From: Vibrio tapetis subsp. quintayensis
GTDB taxonomy: Bacteria > Pseudomonadota > Gammaproteobacteria > Enterobacterales > Vibrionaceae
DNA: 64,000 nt
Assembly: GCF_030409945.1 (NCBI RefSeq)
Contig: NZ_JAUFQV010000024.1
Location: 1 to 64,000, forward strand
Direction: 5' to 3'
Shown here: positions 17,601 through 25,518 of the stretch, in pieces
Layout: the number at the start of each line of letters is the position of its first letter
Numbering within the stretch: position 1 is the first letter of the stretch
Notes under the pieces: model-generated
Told to the model about the DNA's origin: nothing
What the model saw: only the letters and a program-made list of their open reading frames with translations
Databases searched by the model: none
Translations under genes and position numbers: made by a program

Positions 17601-18557
17601 AGCAGCTACAAAGAACTATGGTCAACAAAAGTTACTGAGCAAGATCTTGATGCCGCTCCAGTCACGTGTACCGTAACAGAAAAAGACTCTGGTGGGACAT
17701 ATGCTGAGTTCGCCGCTGAACTGAAAGCGTGTTCCAATAAGCCGGATATGAATGTCGATGAGTTAACCACGGTCTACCGCATCAGTGGATCTAAAGAAAC
17801 ACGTGCGCACGTACTTAACCCTAACGGTAACATGCTGTATTTCCGTAACGGTGTTCCAAGAGACATGACGTGGGAAATGAACTCTGATGACATCATGGTT
17901 TGGAAAGAAAATGGCACTATTGTTGATTACCTCCGTGTCATTAAAGACCTAGGCAGCAGTTCAGATATAGCATTCTTCGCACCTGAAGAGAGTGAGGTTT
18001 GGGTTTCTACTCTGACCGATACCGAACCTTTTGGGAATGTACAGAACTGTAATACCGGTGATTCAGACTGGGATGATGCTAAAGATCGTCCAGTAGCCTT
18101 CACCACCTATGCGGCCTTCCAAACTTCATTTGATGGCTGTATAAATAGCAGCGTCAGAACCGCAACGTTTGTGGATAAGGAGCTACTTGATAAGACAATT
18201 AGCTTCCAAACCACGGACGAACGCCTGACGTTCAACCCTGATTATTCTGGCACGTTAAACGACATCAATGAAACCACTGGCGTGATTGAATCTACTCATA
18301 GCTTTACCTGGAGTATTCATGACGCAGACCGCGGGATATTGAAATTCGTTCTTACTTATTCGGACGATAATAATCAAAGCCAGACCTTGAACCAATACTT
18401 AGCCATCACAAGTTCAAACGGCATCGAATTTGCGATTAAAGGATTCTGGGATCACACTGCATGGGAAACAGAAAGTGATTACACCACTGGCCAAGGTGAG
18501 ATCTTCTCTCGTACCTATTCACATCCGGATGCAAAATCAAAAATTGATGGATTGTAA
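14646..18557 (+). CDS. Giant lipoprotein with thrombospondin type 3 calcium repeats and three C-terminal modules
   Basis: The 1303-residue protein has a lipoprotein signal with lipobox LVGC (cysteine 21) and a glycine/aspartate linker. Residues 35-250 form an N-terminal domain (IDGYLNGALVWLDVNGD and similar phrases, as in other Vibrio and Shewanella surface lipoproteins). Residues 256-523 are acidic thrombospondin type 3-like repeats, with units such as DTDGDKIGNNADTDDDGD followed by AFPLDKDESV. They should bind many calcium ions. After a middle region, three related modules begin at about residues 863, 1008 and 1135. Each opens with two cysteines flanking an aromatic-rich helix (SSFDNAVSAC, AEFAAELKAC, FQTSFDGC). 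A barrel-like beta stretch follows, with patterns such as YSFNADGTVKV, LNPNGNMLYF and LTFNPDYSGTL. The protein is probably surface-exposed, with unknown function and no catalytic motif seen. It is transcribed alone, with its own leader. Confidence 0.85.
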   Translation: MKQKQLVIALGLTSSLGLVGCGGGSDGDSDNKVAATKTYSVKAIDGYLNGALVWLDVNGDFQNNPGEPTATSTAGGNAVLDVTDVTDPEKYSVIVRAIKGKTIDEDTNKVVAADYVMSAPAGQTHVTPLSTLVHVELKRTTSDGDDEATKAAAQTAAEKKIAGQLGIPEEDVLGDYVAENKDEAAVGAKALVTSGTLPTNPVDLEKQTTSTGSTDLLTEASTINDKVKTQIQTVKDATPAGETPVIDTIIVNTNGDVDTDSDKDGVPNADDAFDDDPTEWADTDGDDIGDNADTDKDGDGTLDEDDAMPYDKDETKDTDNDGIGDNADTDDDNDTHLDSADAFPLDGKEWLDTDKDGTGNNADTDDDGDDVLDADDAFPLDKDESVDTDGDKIGNNADDDDDGDKVLDADDAFPLDKDESVDTDKDGTGNNADTDDDGDNVLDGDDAFPLDKDESVDTDGDKIGNNADTDDDGDKVLDGDDAFPLDKDESVDTDGDKIGNNADTDDDGDGVNDEDDLDPIDPDIGAPQTAALISFMQESVKLYVGNTDEDDGKVTGELEEFTLANNIATVTARYSIGKDGTLTEETDVKSASETNTDFNNLILLESGWTASSENYELKIDGTQVQLYPSGQSNFVYQVQGSVKDLANLNIHDNAGELKDITEQAGSYPSGSKGAIVSLLTLDDKYELKNDKVWFWRGTGTIEDDGQNATSLTEIIASASAGETPVTTSVKGVSLGRDIGAELVAGGVANFYTMNWGNDASAASDGTGTTTPLTSARVGTGTWTQTTVKNEEVITISVPKSVQDTWGDKYHSGDSPIMSMYQNALYIGHYLAANTSRADDTTLLMNATAKTAILGVVDIPLNVCSHQSKSDLSLDLSSFDNAVSACDGPTKAITSEMISGKNFHRVRGSGGTRDYSFNADGTVKVTKDKDSGNTYTWSWVIAGDYVKLFNDWEEANETWYWAITDIKDNQWALLTFEDHVNKLNAASSYKELWSTKVTEQDLDAAPVTCTVTEKDSGGTYAEFAAELKACSNKPDMNVDELTTVYRISGSKETRAHVLNPNGNMLYFRNGVPRDMTWEMNSDDIMVWKENGTIVDYLRVIKDLGSSSDIAFFAPEESEVWVSTLTDTEPFGNVQNCNTGDSDWDDAKDRPVAFTTYAAFQTSFDGCINSSVRTATFVDKELLDKTISFQTTDERLTFNPDYSGTLNDINETTGVIESTHSFTWSIHDADRGILKFVLTYSDDNNQSQTLNQYLAITSSNGIEFAIKGFWDHTAWETESDYTTGQGEIFSRTYSHPDAKSKIDGL
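15415..16215 (+). repeat. In-gene tandem repeats encoding calcium-binding units
   Basis: About seven to eight copies of a unit of roughly 105-108 bp (35-36 codons), each encoding a DxDxDG-type run and AFPLDKDES. The last five copies are nearly identical at protein level, differing mainly in GTGNN versus KIGNN and DAD versus DGD. Such arrays can change copy number by recombination. The repeats also create long antisense open frames that are not genes. Confidence 0.85.
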
Positions 18558-18589
18558 TCTTTATTAAGATATCAGACCTGAAATAAACC

Positions 18590-18619
18590 AAAGCCAGCGA
18601 GTTCCTTCGTTGGCTTTTT
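18590..18619 (+). terminator. Rho-independent terminator of the calcium-repeat lipoprotein gene
   Basis: AAAGCCAGCGA and TCGTTGGCTTT form an 11-bp stem with one G-T pair, a loop of about 6 bases and a T-run. It lies between two convergent genes. Confidence 0.85.
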
Positions 18620-18624
18620 ACTTT

Positions 18625-19005
18625 TTACTGGCTTACCGTTGGCCCAGAATAAGTCTTACATTTCAAAATGAACCAGGTTTCCATTAATAAAATCGTTACT
18701 AGTAACATTTGAACGTGAACATTGTCCAAAACGAACAAGACGGTCAATCCAATAGACAGCCATGTAATGACTAAAATCCTGGTTTTCTCTCTCACCGTTA
18801 AACCTAAGTCAGATCTAATACGACTTACAACAGGGCCAAACCAACGATTCGTTTCCAGCCAATGCATAAAGCGAGGTGAAGTCATGCCAAAACAATACAT
18901 CGCAAGCAAAACAAAAGGCACCGTAGGTAACAAAGGCACAAATATGCCAATAAACCCAAGCGCAGTTGCCACCCACCCTAATGTCATCAATAAAACTTTT
19001 TTCAT
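18625..19005 (-). CDS. ybaN: DUF454 family inner-membrane protein (YbaN-like)
   Basis: The 126-residue protein has an N-terminal helix carrying the family signature LGWVATALGFIGIFVPLLPT, followed by PFVLLAMYCFGMTSPRFMHWL and two more helices near the C-terminus. This is the YbaN/DUF454 family of small inner-membrane proteins, whose function is unknown. It lies just downstream of the Tad operon on the same strand, with an 80-bp gap from tadG. It is probably not part of the pilus system, although read-through is possible because I see no strong terminator after tadG. Confidence 0.85.
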   Translation of the reverse strand: MKKVLLMTLGWVATALGFIGIFVPLLPTVPFVLLAMYCFGMTSPRFMHWLETNRWFGPVVSRIRSDLGLTVREKTRILVITWLSIGLTVLFVLDNVHVQMLLVTILLMETWFILKCKTYSGPTVSQ

Positions 19006-19084
19006 TTATAAACCTTTCTACAAGCCAATTTACACGTTACGAGTTACGCAACATTGAGTTATTGTTCTCAAATAGTGATATTAC

Positions 19085-20530
19085 CTATAAGAAACGCACC
19101 TGATACTGGCGAATCGCCAAGCGAGCAAAAAACATCCTTAGTGCGCCTAAATCATCTCCATTTACGTAATTAAAAGTCCCTCCGGTCAGTGCTGTACATT
19201 GCCGATAGGCTTGCAACTCATCTCGTTTGACACCTTGGTCAAAAATCACCGCATCCATCTTGATGCCTTGGTTATGCAATGAGCGACACATAGTGCTAAG
19301 TAAAGTAACAAAACGCTTTTTTGTCACACCTTTATTATTAGCACCATCGGTAAACATGATGACACGACGTTTAGGCTCTTTTAGAGCTTGATTCACTTTA
19401 GGCCAAATTGCAGATCGCCATTTTGGGTCCAGTAAACGCCAAGCCCAGATTACGCCTTCATCCCCCCCAGTTACGTGTGTCGGGTAATAATCATTAGCTC
19501 TGTCTTTAAGTGCCAGAGTATCATCGGTTATTGGCATCAAGGCCATCGATGGGCATGAGCCATTAGAACCAATAAATCCCTCTGATTTCGGCCCTTTTTG
19601 AATAAATGGCAGCATATGGTCTGGTGTGAACCCTGAGTTCAGGTCAATCAAAAATTGACGTAAATCGTTGTTAAATCGAGAACCAGGGTAGTTAATCACC
19701 AATTCAAAACCCTGCCTCGCCGAATTCGGCACGCGCAATATATCGTTAGGATTATTTAGCTTATATGGCTTACGTGCCACGCACGCTCCGCTTCTTTTTC
19801 CCTCAACGCCTAATCGATGTAAAAAGTCACCATCATATCCGTGCATTCTTGCCGTTGACCTCACTCCATCCGGAATTTTTCGAGACTGTGGCGTAATCAG
19901 TCGATCTTGAAAAGCCTTTCCTACGTTCACGTAACCAGAATAGGGAACCAAGCCAATATGATGATCCTTAGATATCGCAACCTCGCCCGTTAAACTATCG
20001 ATAAAATCATTTAGGATATCCGGCATAATCTCAGAAGGCTTTTGACCACCACCTAACTTACTCGACATCGACGAGCTCAAATCCAAACTTAACACCGTTT
20101 CGGTTGGTGGATATTGTCTGAGTAACTCACGGCTTACTTGCGCTGAAAGCACGGGAACGCCTTTAACAAACGGCTGTATTGGCAAACTCACATTCAGCCT
20201 AAGTTGCTCGGCATAACCTAAATTCGATAACTTTATCGACACTTGCTTGGCTGTTTTCACTGCCTGATCCCGAATACCAACAGGGCTATTATTTATAATA
20301 AACGTCCGCACCAAGTATTGGCCTTCTGCCTCCGTTACAGCAACACCCTCCCGAGCGACTAATGCCAGCGCCGCATCAACGGAATGGTTAAGCCTCGTCT
20401 GCATAGTGACAAAGCGAGTCGCACTGATAGACACAAAAAACATGACCATCATTAAAATAACAAACGTCACCATCAGCACCGTACCACTGCCTTGTTGCTT
20501 CGATAAAGAAGGCGTGTACTTACACTTCAT
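19085..20530 (-). CDS. tadG: Tad pilus protein TadG, with von Willebrand A domain
   Basis: This is the last gene of the Tad operon. The 481-residue protein starts with a TadE-like hydrophobic segment after a short basic leader (QQGSGTVLMVTFVILMM, with about residues 15-40 in the membrane). A von Willebrand factor A domain follows with a metal-binding motif DLSSS starting at Asp150. Further landmarks are IGLVPYSGYVNVG, RVIMFTDGANNKG and DAVIFDQGV. TadG proteins are exported, and their domain is thought to act in pilus anchoring or assembly. The start overlaps tadF by 11 bases, indicating translational coupling. The C-terminal end IRQYQVRFL is typical for the family. Confidence 0.9.
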   Translation of the reverse strand: MKCKYTPSLSKQQGSGTVLMVTFVILMMVMFFVSISATRFVTMQTRLNHSVDAALALVAREGVAVTEAEGQYLVRTFIINNSPVGIRDQAVKTAKQVSIKLSNLGYAEQLRLNVSLPIQPFVKGVPVLSAQVSRELLRQYPPTETVLSLDLSSSMSSKLGGGQKPSEIMPDILNDFIDSLTGEVAISKDHHIGLVPYSGYVNVGKAFQDRLITPQSRKIPDGVRSTARMHGYDGDFLHRLGVEGKRSGACVARKPYKLNNPNDILRVPNSARQGFELVINYPGSRFNNDLRQFLIDLNSGFTPDHMLPFIQKGPKSEGFIGSNGSCPSMALMPITDDTLALKDRANDYYPTHVTGGDEGVIWAWRLLDPKWRSAIWPKVNQALKEPKRRVIMFTDGANNKGVTKKRFVTLLSTMCRSLHNQGIKMDAVIFDQGVKRDELQAYRQCTALTGGTFNYVNGDDLGALRMFFARLAIRQYQVRFL

Positions 20531-21209
20531 TGCGATCTCCGCTATACCAGTAACGTCGTAAACTCAGTGAATCAGCAAACAGGGGAGCATCTAATAGTGT
20601 CTTTACGACGCTCATCAACCCAGAGGGCTGATAACAGGCTGCGACATAAATAAACTGACTGTGAGCACGATTTTTTAATTCGACTTCACGAGTAGAACTA
20701 GAATTGGACAGATACTTAACAAGACGAATTCCACCAGGCACATTAGGATACAACTCACAGCTTCCACCGCCCAAAATATTGGTCTTCGCAAACTCTTTAC
20801 TGCTGGCATTGCTAGAATCACTGATAAATTCTAGCCGCATTGAAAATCGCTCAGAACTCTCTAACCCCATCGTTTCCAAAGCAATTTTAAGTAAGGTTTT
20901 CGTCACCTCTGACTCCGGGCAATCATCATGTTTCAAGTTCTGTTGGCTAACACCACAAAGCTGTTGTTCAAAGCGCACATTATTGCTGCTGTCTGGTGGA
21001 ATATCAGCGGCCAATGGCCCAATGGTCGAGACGACTAAGTGCAACCTGTCTTGAAAGTGCACATAACGTAGGATGTCTACCGCCGCAATCATCAACCCCA
21101 TAAAAATCGAGACATACAGAACCAACTCGATCATAATCACGCCGCGTTGTTTATATCTATTAGACATCGTATTTGAGTTAAAACGGCTAGGGATATTATC
21201 GTTTATCAT
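20520..21209 (-). CDS. tadF: Tad pseudopilin TadF
   Basis: The protein is about 229 residues with a prepilin-like N-terminus. The segment QRGVIMIELVLYVSIF can be cut after the glycine to leave glutamate at mature position 5, followed by a hydrophobic helix. TadF is a minor pseudopilin matured by the prepilin peptidase. I chose the ATG at 21209, which overlaps the tadE stop in TGATG and sits about 9 bases after AGGAGGG. A GTG at 21215 is also possible. Two cysteine-containing segments (QQLCGVSQQN, AACYQPSG) may form disulfides outside the membrane. Confidence 0.85.
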   Translation of the reverse strand: MINDNIPSRFNSNTMSNRYKQRGVIMIELVLYVSIFMGLMIAAVDILRYVHFQDRLHLVVSTIGPLAADIPPDSSNNVRFEQQLCGVSQQNLKHDDCPESEVTKTLLKIALETMGLESSERFSMRLEFISDSSNASSKEFAKTNILGGGSCELYPNVPGGIRLVKYLSNSSSTREVELKNRAHSQFIYVAACYQPSGLMSVVKTLLDAPLFADSLSLRRYWYSGDRNEV

Positions 21210-21655
21210 CACCACTGCCCTCCTGAAAAATCTGGCTCATTACGCATAACCACCACGCTTCGATAGTCCCACTGACGAAGGCCGTCGGGTAGATAGATAG
21301 GGACAATTGGCGTAAACGAATACTTCATCTCATAACGTACAATGTATTGTTGGAAACCTTTGCCTGAACTGCATTTACCATCCGAATAAGCTTCTAAGTC
21401 CTCGCAGTTCTTAGCCGTCACTGTTACATTCTTACGCGAAAAATAGAATCGATCAGTGAAGTGTCGGTCAACATAGTATTCAACGCTTTTTTTTGCATCG
21501 GTGCGGCTGTCGTAAACCATCTCTCTAAATTTAAAATCAAGCATACTGCGAACCAAAAAATAACGGCTGACTTCTATGGCGATCATGGCGACAGAAAAAA
21601 ACACCAAAAATGTCACGATGAATTCAACGGCATACGCCCCTCTTTGATGCTTCAT
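21209..21655 (-). CDS. tadE: Tad pseudopilin TadE
   Basis: The 148-residue protein has the TadE signature at its N-terminus, QRGAYAVEFIVTFLVFFSVA. Cleavage after glycine 6 would leave glutamate at position 5 of the mature protein, as in other Tad pseudopilins. It acts with TadF in initiating or anchoring Flp pili. The start overlaps the tadD stop by 4 bases (ATGA-type coupling). Confidence 0.88.
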   Translation of the reverse strand: MKHQRGAYAVEFIVTFLVFFSVAMIAIEVSRYFLVRSMLDFKFREMVYDSRTDAKKSVEYYVDRHFTDRFYFSRKNVTVTAKNCEDLEAYSDGKCSSGKGFQQYIVRYEMKYSFTPIVPIYLPDGLRQWDYRSVVVMRNEPDFSGGQW

Positions 21656-22374
21656 TGTGTCGCCTTTAAGCTCTCAAGTTGTGCCAGCAATTGTTCCACT
21701 TCATAAGGGCTGGAATACCCTTCAAGAGTGCGAACTGCTTTCGGATCTTCTTGTTGTAGCAAGGCCACAATCGCCGCCAGCATATCGCGTTGCCTGTCCC
21801 GGACTCCTAGCTCATAAAGCGCTACAAGCTGAACTTCCGCTTCGCGGTAATCTCCTGATAATATTTGCGAGTACACTAGATTTCGACGCGCTTTTACATC
21901 AAGCTTATCTGCCGCTAAAACCTGCATGTACAGAGCTTGTGCTTCTTCATGTCTTTGCAAATAATCTAACGTCACGGCTTTAAGGTTACGTAACTCATTT
22001 GTGTTTATGTCCGTAGGTAAGTTAGCGAACGCCAGCTCAGGGTTTGATAGCTTAAGTTGCGTTTTTGCCATCCAAATACGGCTTTTAGCCCACTCTGGTT
22101 GATCTTCTTCTATCTGCTCTAAGTGAGTTTGAGCCAACACCCATTGTTTACTTTTATAGTAAAGTCGGCCTAAAGCTAAGTTAATTTCAGCGTCTGGATT
22201 TTTCTTGTATAAACGCTGATAGATGTTAAGAGCCGAATCCAATTGATTGTTTTGCTCAGACATCAATGCAACCTGTTTCTGCGCATCAGCACTTGCGGAA
22301 TGAGAGCGGCTGTCTTGCGATTGGGCACACCCAACCAAAACCATCAACAGCAAAGCGGTAATCCAATGTTTCAT
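21652..22374 (-). CDS. tadD: Tad pilotin-like TPR lipoprotein TadD
   Basis: The protein is about 240 residues, with a lipoprotein signal ending in LVGC (MKHWITALLLMVLVGCAQS) and then tetratricopeptide repeats (ALNIYQRLYKKNPDAEINLA, then LGRLYY; EAQALYMQVLAADKLDVKAR). TadD is a periplasmic lipoprotein needed for secretin and pilus assembly. I placed the start at 22374 because AGGAAAG lies just upstream and the signal peptide is then at the N-terminus. The frame is open to 22401, overlapping tadC, but that extension adds only hydrophilic residues. Confidence 0.88.
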   Translation of the reverse strand: MKHWITALLLMVLVGCAQSQDSRSHSASADAQKQVALMSEQNNQLDSALNIYQRLYKKNPDAEINLALGRLYYKSKQWVLAQTHLEQIEEDQPEWAKSRIWMAKTQLKLSNPELAFANLPTDINTNELRNLKAVTLDYLQRHEEAQALYMQVLAADKLDVKARRNLVYSQILSGDYREAEVQLVALYELGVRDRQRDMLAAIVALLQQEDPKAVRTLEGYSSPYEVEQLLAQLESLKATQ

Positions 22375-22384
22375 GATTTCTTTC

Positions 22385-23290
22385 CTATGATAATGCGTCA
22401 ATGAGCCCTAACAACGCAGGGGCAGCAATCAAAACAAGCGTGGGGAACAAAACGAGCAATATAAGCGGAAGCCCCATTTTTGCAGGGACTTTTGAGGCGC
22501 GTTCTTCCATAGACAATAAACGTTTCTGCCGTGTATCAGATGCCACTACTCGCAATGTTTTCGCGATAGACGTGCCGTAATTCATGGCTTGATACAAGGT
22601 AATCGCCAACATTCTCAACTCTTCTACCTGAGTTCTGTTGGCAAGGTTTTTAATCGCTTGACTGCGACTGGGTAAAATTCTGAGCTCGTTCACGACTTGT
22701 TGGAATTCGTCTGCCAGTTCAGGACAAATAGGCCGGATCTTCTGTCCTACTTTTTGCAATGAAACGTCTAGACTAGTTCCTGCTTCGGCACAAATGACCA
22801 TCATGTCCATCACATCTGGGCAAAAACGGCTCATTCGAGACTGCCTTGCGTCCGCCAGAGCAGCAACACGCTTTTCGACCAAAATACCGACACCAATAGA
22901 AGCAACTAATGCAATTAGCGCGCTTTTTCCGCTGAGTAATTCAGGGTTGATGAGAAACCATAAAGCAGAGATACATAAGCCAAGAACCATCGCACCCATT
23001 TTGGCAAACAAAAACCAAGCCAAAGCTTTAGGGTGAAAATACCCCGCCTTAAGTAATAGAGTCTGTAAGGGCTGTTTGTCTCTTTCAGATGAGAGGTATT
23101 TTTCTACCCATGTAGCGCATGTTAGCCCAACACCTTTAAGTACCAGGCCCGCTTGGTTTTGCCTTCTTGGGGTTTGTAATACCAACAACAAGCGTCGATG
23201 AAAACGCTGCTTTTGGTACTTTGTTTGCGCGATTGAGCCTATAAACACCATAAGCGTTACGGCTAAAATAAATGGCATCATTGTAGTCAT
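22385..23290 (-). CDS. tadC: Tad inner-membrane platform protein TadC
   Basis: The 301-residue protein of the T2SSF/GspF superfamily forms the inner-membrane platform with TadB. It shows an N-terminal helix, a pair of central helices (MGAMVLGLCISALWFLI, SALIALVASIGVGILV) and the family core MDMMVICAEAGTSLDVSLQK. A C-terminal helix (MGLPLILLVLFPTLVLIAAP) completes the fold. The region ALYQAMNYGTSIAKTLRVVA is typical of the second GspF repeat. It starts 7 bases after tadB. Confidence 0.92.
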   Translation of the reverse strand: MTTMMPFILAVTLMVFIGSIAQTKYQKQRFHRRLLLVLQTPRRQNQAGLVLKGVGLTCATWVEKYLSSERDKQPLQTLLLKAGYFHPKALAWFLFAKMGAMVLGLCISALWFLINPELLSGKSALIALVASIGVGILVEKRVAALADARQSRMSRFCPDVMDMMVICAEAGTSLDVSLQKVGQKIRPICPELADEFQQVVNELRILPSRSQAIKNLANRTQVEELRMLAITLYQAMNYGTSIAKTLRVVASDTRQKRLLSMEERASKVPAKMGLPLILLVLFPTLVLIAAPALLGLIDALS

Positions 23291-23297
23291 CCTATTA

Positions 23298-24194
23298 TTA
23301 CGACACCTTCGTCAATCGATTGATCCAAATAAGACCAAGCGCCATGCTAACAACCGCATAGGCCAATACGCTCTGACCACTTGGGTCATTAAGCAAGAAG
23401 TCGATTTGTTCTGGCTGTTTAACAAATTGCATCGAGAGCAAAACAATGGGAATCGCCGTTACTACCCTCGCAGCGACTCTTGGTTCCGCCGTCAGAGCCA
23501 GAACTTTCTGATGAATCTTGCTTTTCTCTCTTAGGCTCGCCCCTAAATTACTGAGTGCGTCCACCAATGGCCCACCGGTTTCAGTGTTCAAACTTAACAC
23601 TGCGGTAAAATAGCCAAACGCTTCTGAATCCACCCGGTCGGCGGCATCTGAAAAGGCTTGTTGGAACGAGACACCTAATAACAGCGCATCATAGATTTTA
23701 CGAAACTCGCTCCCTAACTGCCCCTCAAATGACTCTGAAACACTCAGAACCGAACGATTCAAAGGCACGCCTGCTGCAATGGCTCGGGCAAACACCTCGA
23801 TAGCATCCGGTAACTGAGCTTCTAACTGCTGCAGGGCTTTCTTCGCTTGATGCGCAATAATGAGCTTGCTCGTCAATGCCATAACGACAACGGCGACACC
23901 AAAGGTAAGAATGAAGCTTGCGGACATTTTGTAACACAAGGCACCGGCCGCAATACCCACAACCATAACGGGTAGCGTAATAAGGGATTTGACTGATTGC
24001 AGTTGCAACTCAAACCCAGACATCGACGAAGCAGATAATTTAGCGAACGCGAGATCACCTTGATAATGAATAGACAGAACGCGTTTTGCTTGGCTTCTCA
24101 GCGTTGCCAATCGTTTTTGTTTACGCTCCAATTTGGCAACGATCACCGCGATACACACAACAAATGCGAGAACATAAACGGCGTTATTCATCAT
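23298..24194 (-). CDS. tadB: Tad inner-membrane platform protein TadB
   Basis: The 298-residue paralogue of TadC has the same T2SSF core: LPDAIEVFARAIAAGVPLNR, then SVLSVSESFEGQLGSEF, and LNTETGGPLVDALSNLGASL. Helices lie at both ends and in the middle. It works with TadC and the TadA ATPase to extrude Flp pilin. The start overlaps the tadA stop by 11 bases. Two ATG codons in tandem (24194 and 24191) are equally possible starts. Confidence 0.92.
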   Translation of the reverse strand: MMNNAVYVLAFVVCIAVIVAKLERKQKRLATLRSQAKRVLSIHYQGDLAFAKLSASSMSGFELQLQSVKSLITLPVMVVGIAAGALCYKMSASFILTFGVAVVVMALTSKLIIAHQAKKALQQLEAQLPDAIEVFARAIAAGVPLNRSVLSVSESFEGQLGSEFRKIYDALLLGVSFQQAFSDAADRVDSEAFGYFTAVLSLNTETGGPLVDALSNLGASLREKSKIHQKVLALTAEPRVAARVVTAIPIVLLSMQFVKQPEQIDFLLNDPSGQSVLAYAVVSMALGLIWINRLTKVS

Positions 24195-25518
24195 GATTTA
24201 CGCCCTCAACCGTTCGTTTTTTCGCTAAGTATTGAGAGGCCAGTAGTTGTTGGGTTGCGTTAAGCAAACCGGCATGCTGTAGCTTTTCTTGCTTGCAACT
24301 TTGCTCAACTAAACAATCAAAGTGCCCCTCCAATGTGTCATCCACAATGCGGCCATCGTAGATAAATCTAAACAAAGTATGGAGTTCTATGTGTCCGTCA
24401 TTACAGCCCAGTATTTCCGCAATGTGGGTAATGCGTCGTTTACCATCCCGGCAACGTTCAATTTGCACAACTACATCAATCGATGAAGCGATCTGTTTAC
24501 GAACTAATTCAGGGTTGAGCTTACTTTGGCTCATGCTCAACATATTCTCTAAACGAATCAAGGCATCAGCAGGGGTATTGGCGTGTACCGTAGATAAGGA
24601 TCCATCGTGGCCTGTGTTCATCGCTTGAAGCATATCAAACACTTCCTCGCCGCGAACCTCACCCAATAAAATCCGGTCCGGTCTCATTCGAAGCGCATTT
24701 TTAACCAAATCGGTTTGAGTTACCGCCCCTGAACCCTCAACACTCGCGGCACGAGTTTCGAGGCTAATAACATGCGGTTGTTTTAACTGGATCTCTGCCG
24801 CATCCTCTATGGTAATCAGCCGTTCATGCTCAGAAATGTGTTCGGAAAGTGCGTTGAGCAAGGTTGTTTTACCAGCGCCGGTTCCTCCCGAAACGACAAT
24901 ATTCATTTTGGCGCTTACGTAATTAGCCAGCAAACGAGCCATAGACGCCGACAAGTTTTCTTGCTGAGCCATGACCTCAAGAGACAATCGGTTTTTTGAA
25001 AACTTACGAATGGATATAACCGTGCCGTTTAGCGATAAAGGAGGGGCTATCACGTTCACTCGGCTACCGTCTTCTAACCGCGCATCGACCATAGGCGACG
25101 CTTCATCAATACGTCGTCCGACTAGGCTCGCAATTCTCTGCGCTATGTTATGTACGTGTTCTTGATTACGGAAAACAATGGACGTCAACTCTAGCTTACC
25201 GTGCCTTTCGGCATAAACTTGATCGCAACCATTAACCATAATATCCGCCACATTTGGATCATTTAGCAGACTTTCTAGTGGGCCTAAACCTAATATGTCG
25301 TCGATCAACTCTTTAGTGAGTTTTTGTTGTTCACGCAAATTCATGGTGACTTTGCTGTCTAATGCTAGCTGGTTCAGCGATTGAAAGACGGTAAACTCAA
25401 GTTCTTTGACTGACATTTCTAATGCTTGACTTGGATCAAGCGACTCCAACAACGCGTCTCGAACTGCGCCAATTTGTTCTTGCCTTAACTTTTCAGTTTG
25501 ATGAATGTCGTGAGCCAT
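24184..25518 (-). CDS. tadA: Tad secretion/pilus ATPase TadA (CpaF)
   Basis: The 444-residue cytoplasmic ATPase of the secretion-type GspE/VirB11 family powers Flp pilus assembly and, in some systems, retraction. The Walker A motif GGTGAGKTT is at about residues 211-219. The Asp box (TIEDAAEIQL), Walker B-like region (MRPDRILLGEVRGEE) and His box (GHDGSLSTVHANTP) follow in order. The N-terminal segment (LGPLESLLNDPNVADIMVNG) is typical of CpaF. The start ATG shares one base with the tadZ stop (TAATG). Confidence 0.95.
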   Translation of the reverse strand: MAHDIHQTEKLRQEQIGAVRDALLESLDPSQALEMSVKELEFTVFQSLNQLALDSKVTMNLREQQKLTKELIDDILGLGPLESLLNDPNVADIMVNGCDQVYAERHGKLELTSIVFRNQEHVHNIAQRIASLVGRRIDEASPMVDARLEDGSRVNVIAPPLSLNGTVISIRKFSKNRLSLEVMAQQENLSASMARLLANYVSAKMNIVVSGGTGAGKTTLLNALSEHISEHERLITIEDAAEIQLKQPHVISLETRAASVEGSGAVTQTDLVKNALRMRPDRILLGEVRGEEVFDMLQAMNTGHDGSLSTVHANTPADALIRLENMLSMSQSKLNPELVRKQIASSIDVVVQIERCRDGKRRITHIAEILGCNDGHIELHTLFRFIYDGRIVDDTLEGHFDCLVEQSCKQEKLQHAGLLNATQQLLASQYLAKKRTVEGVNHDE

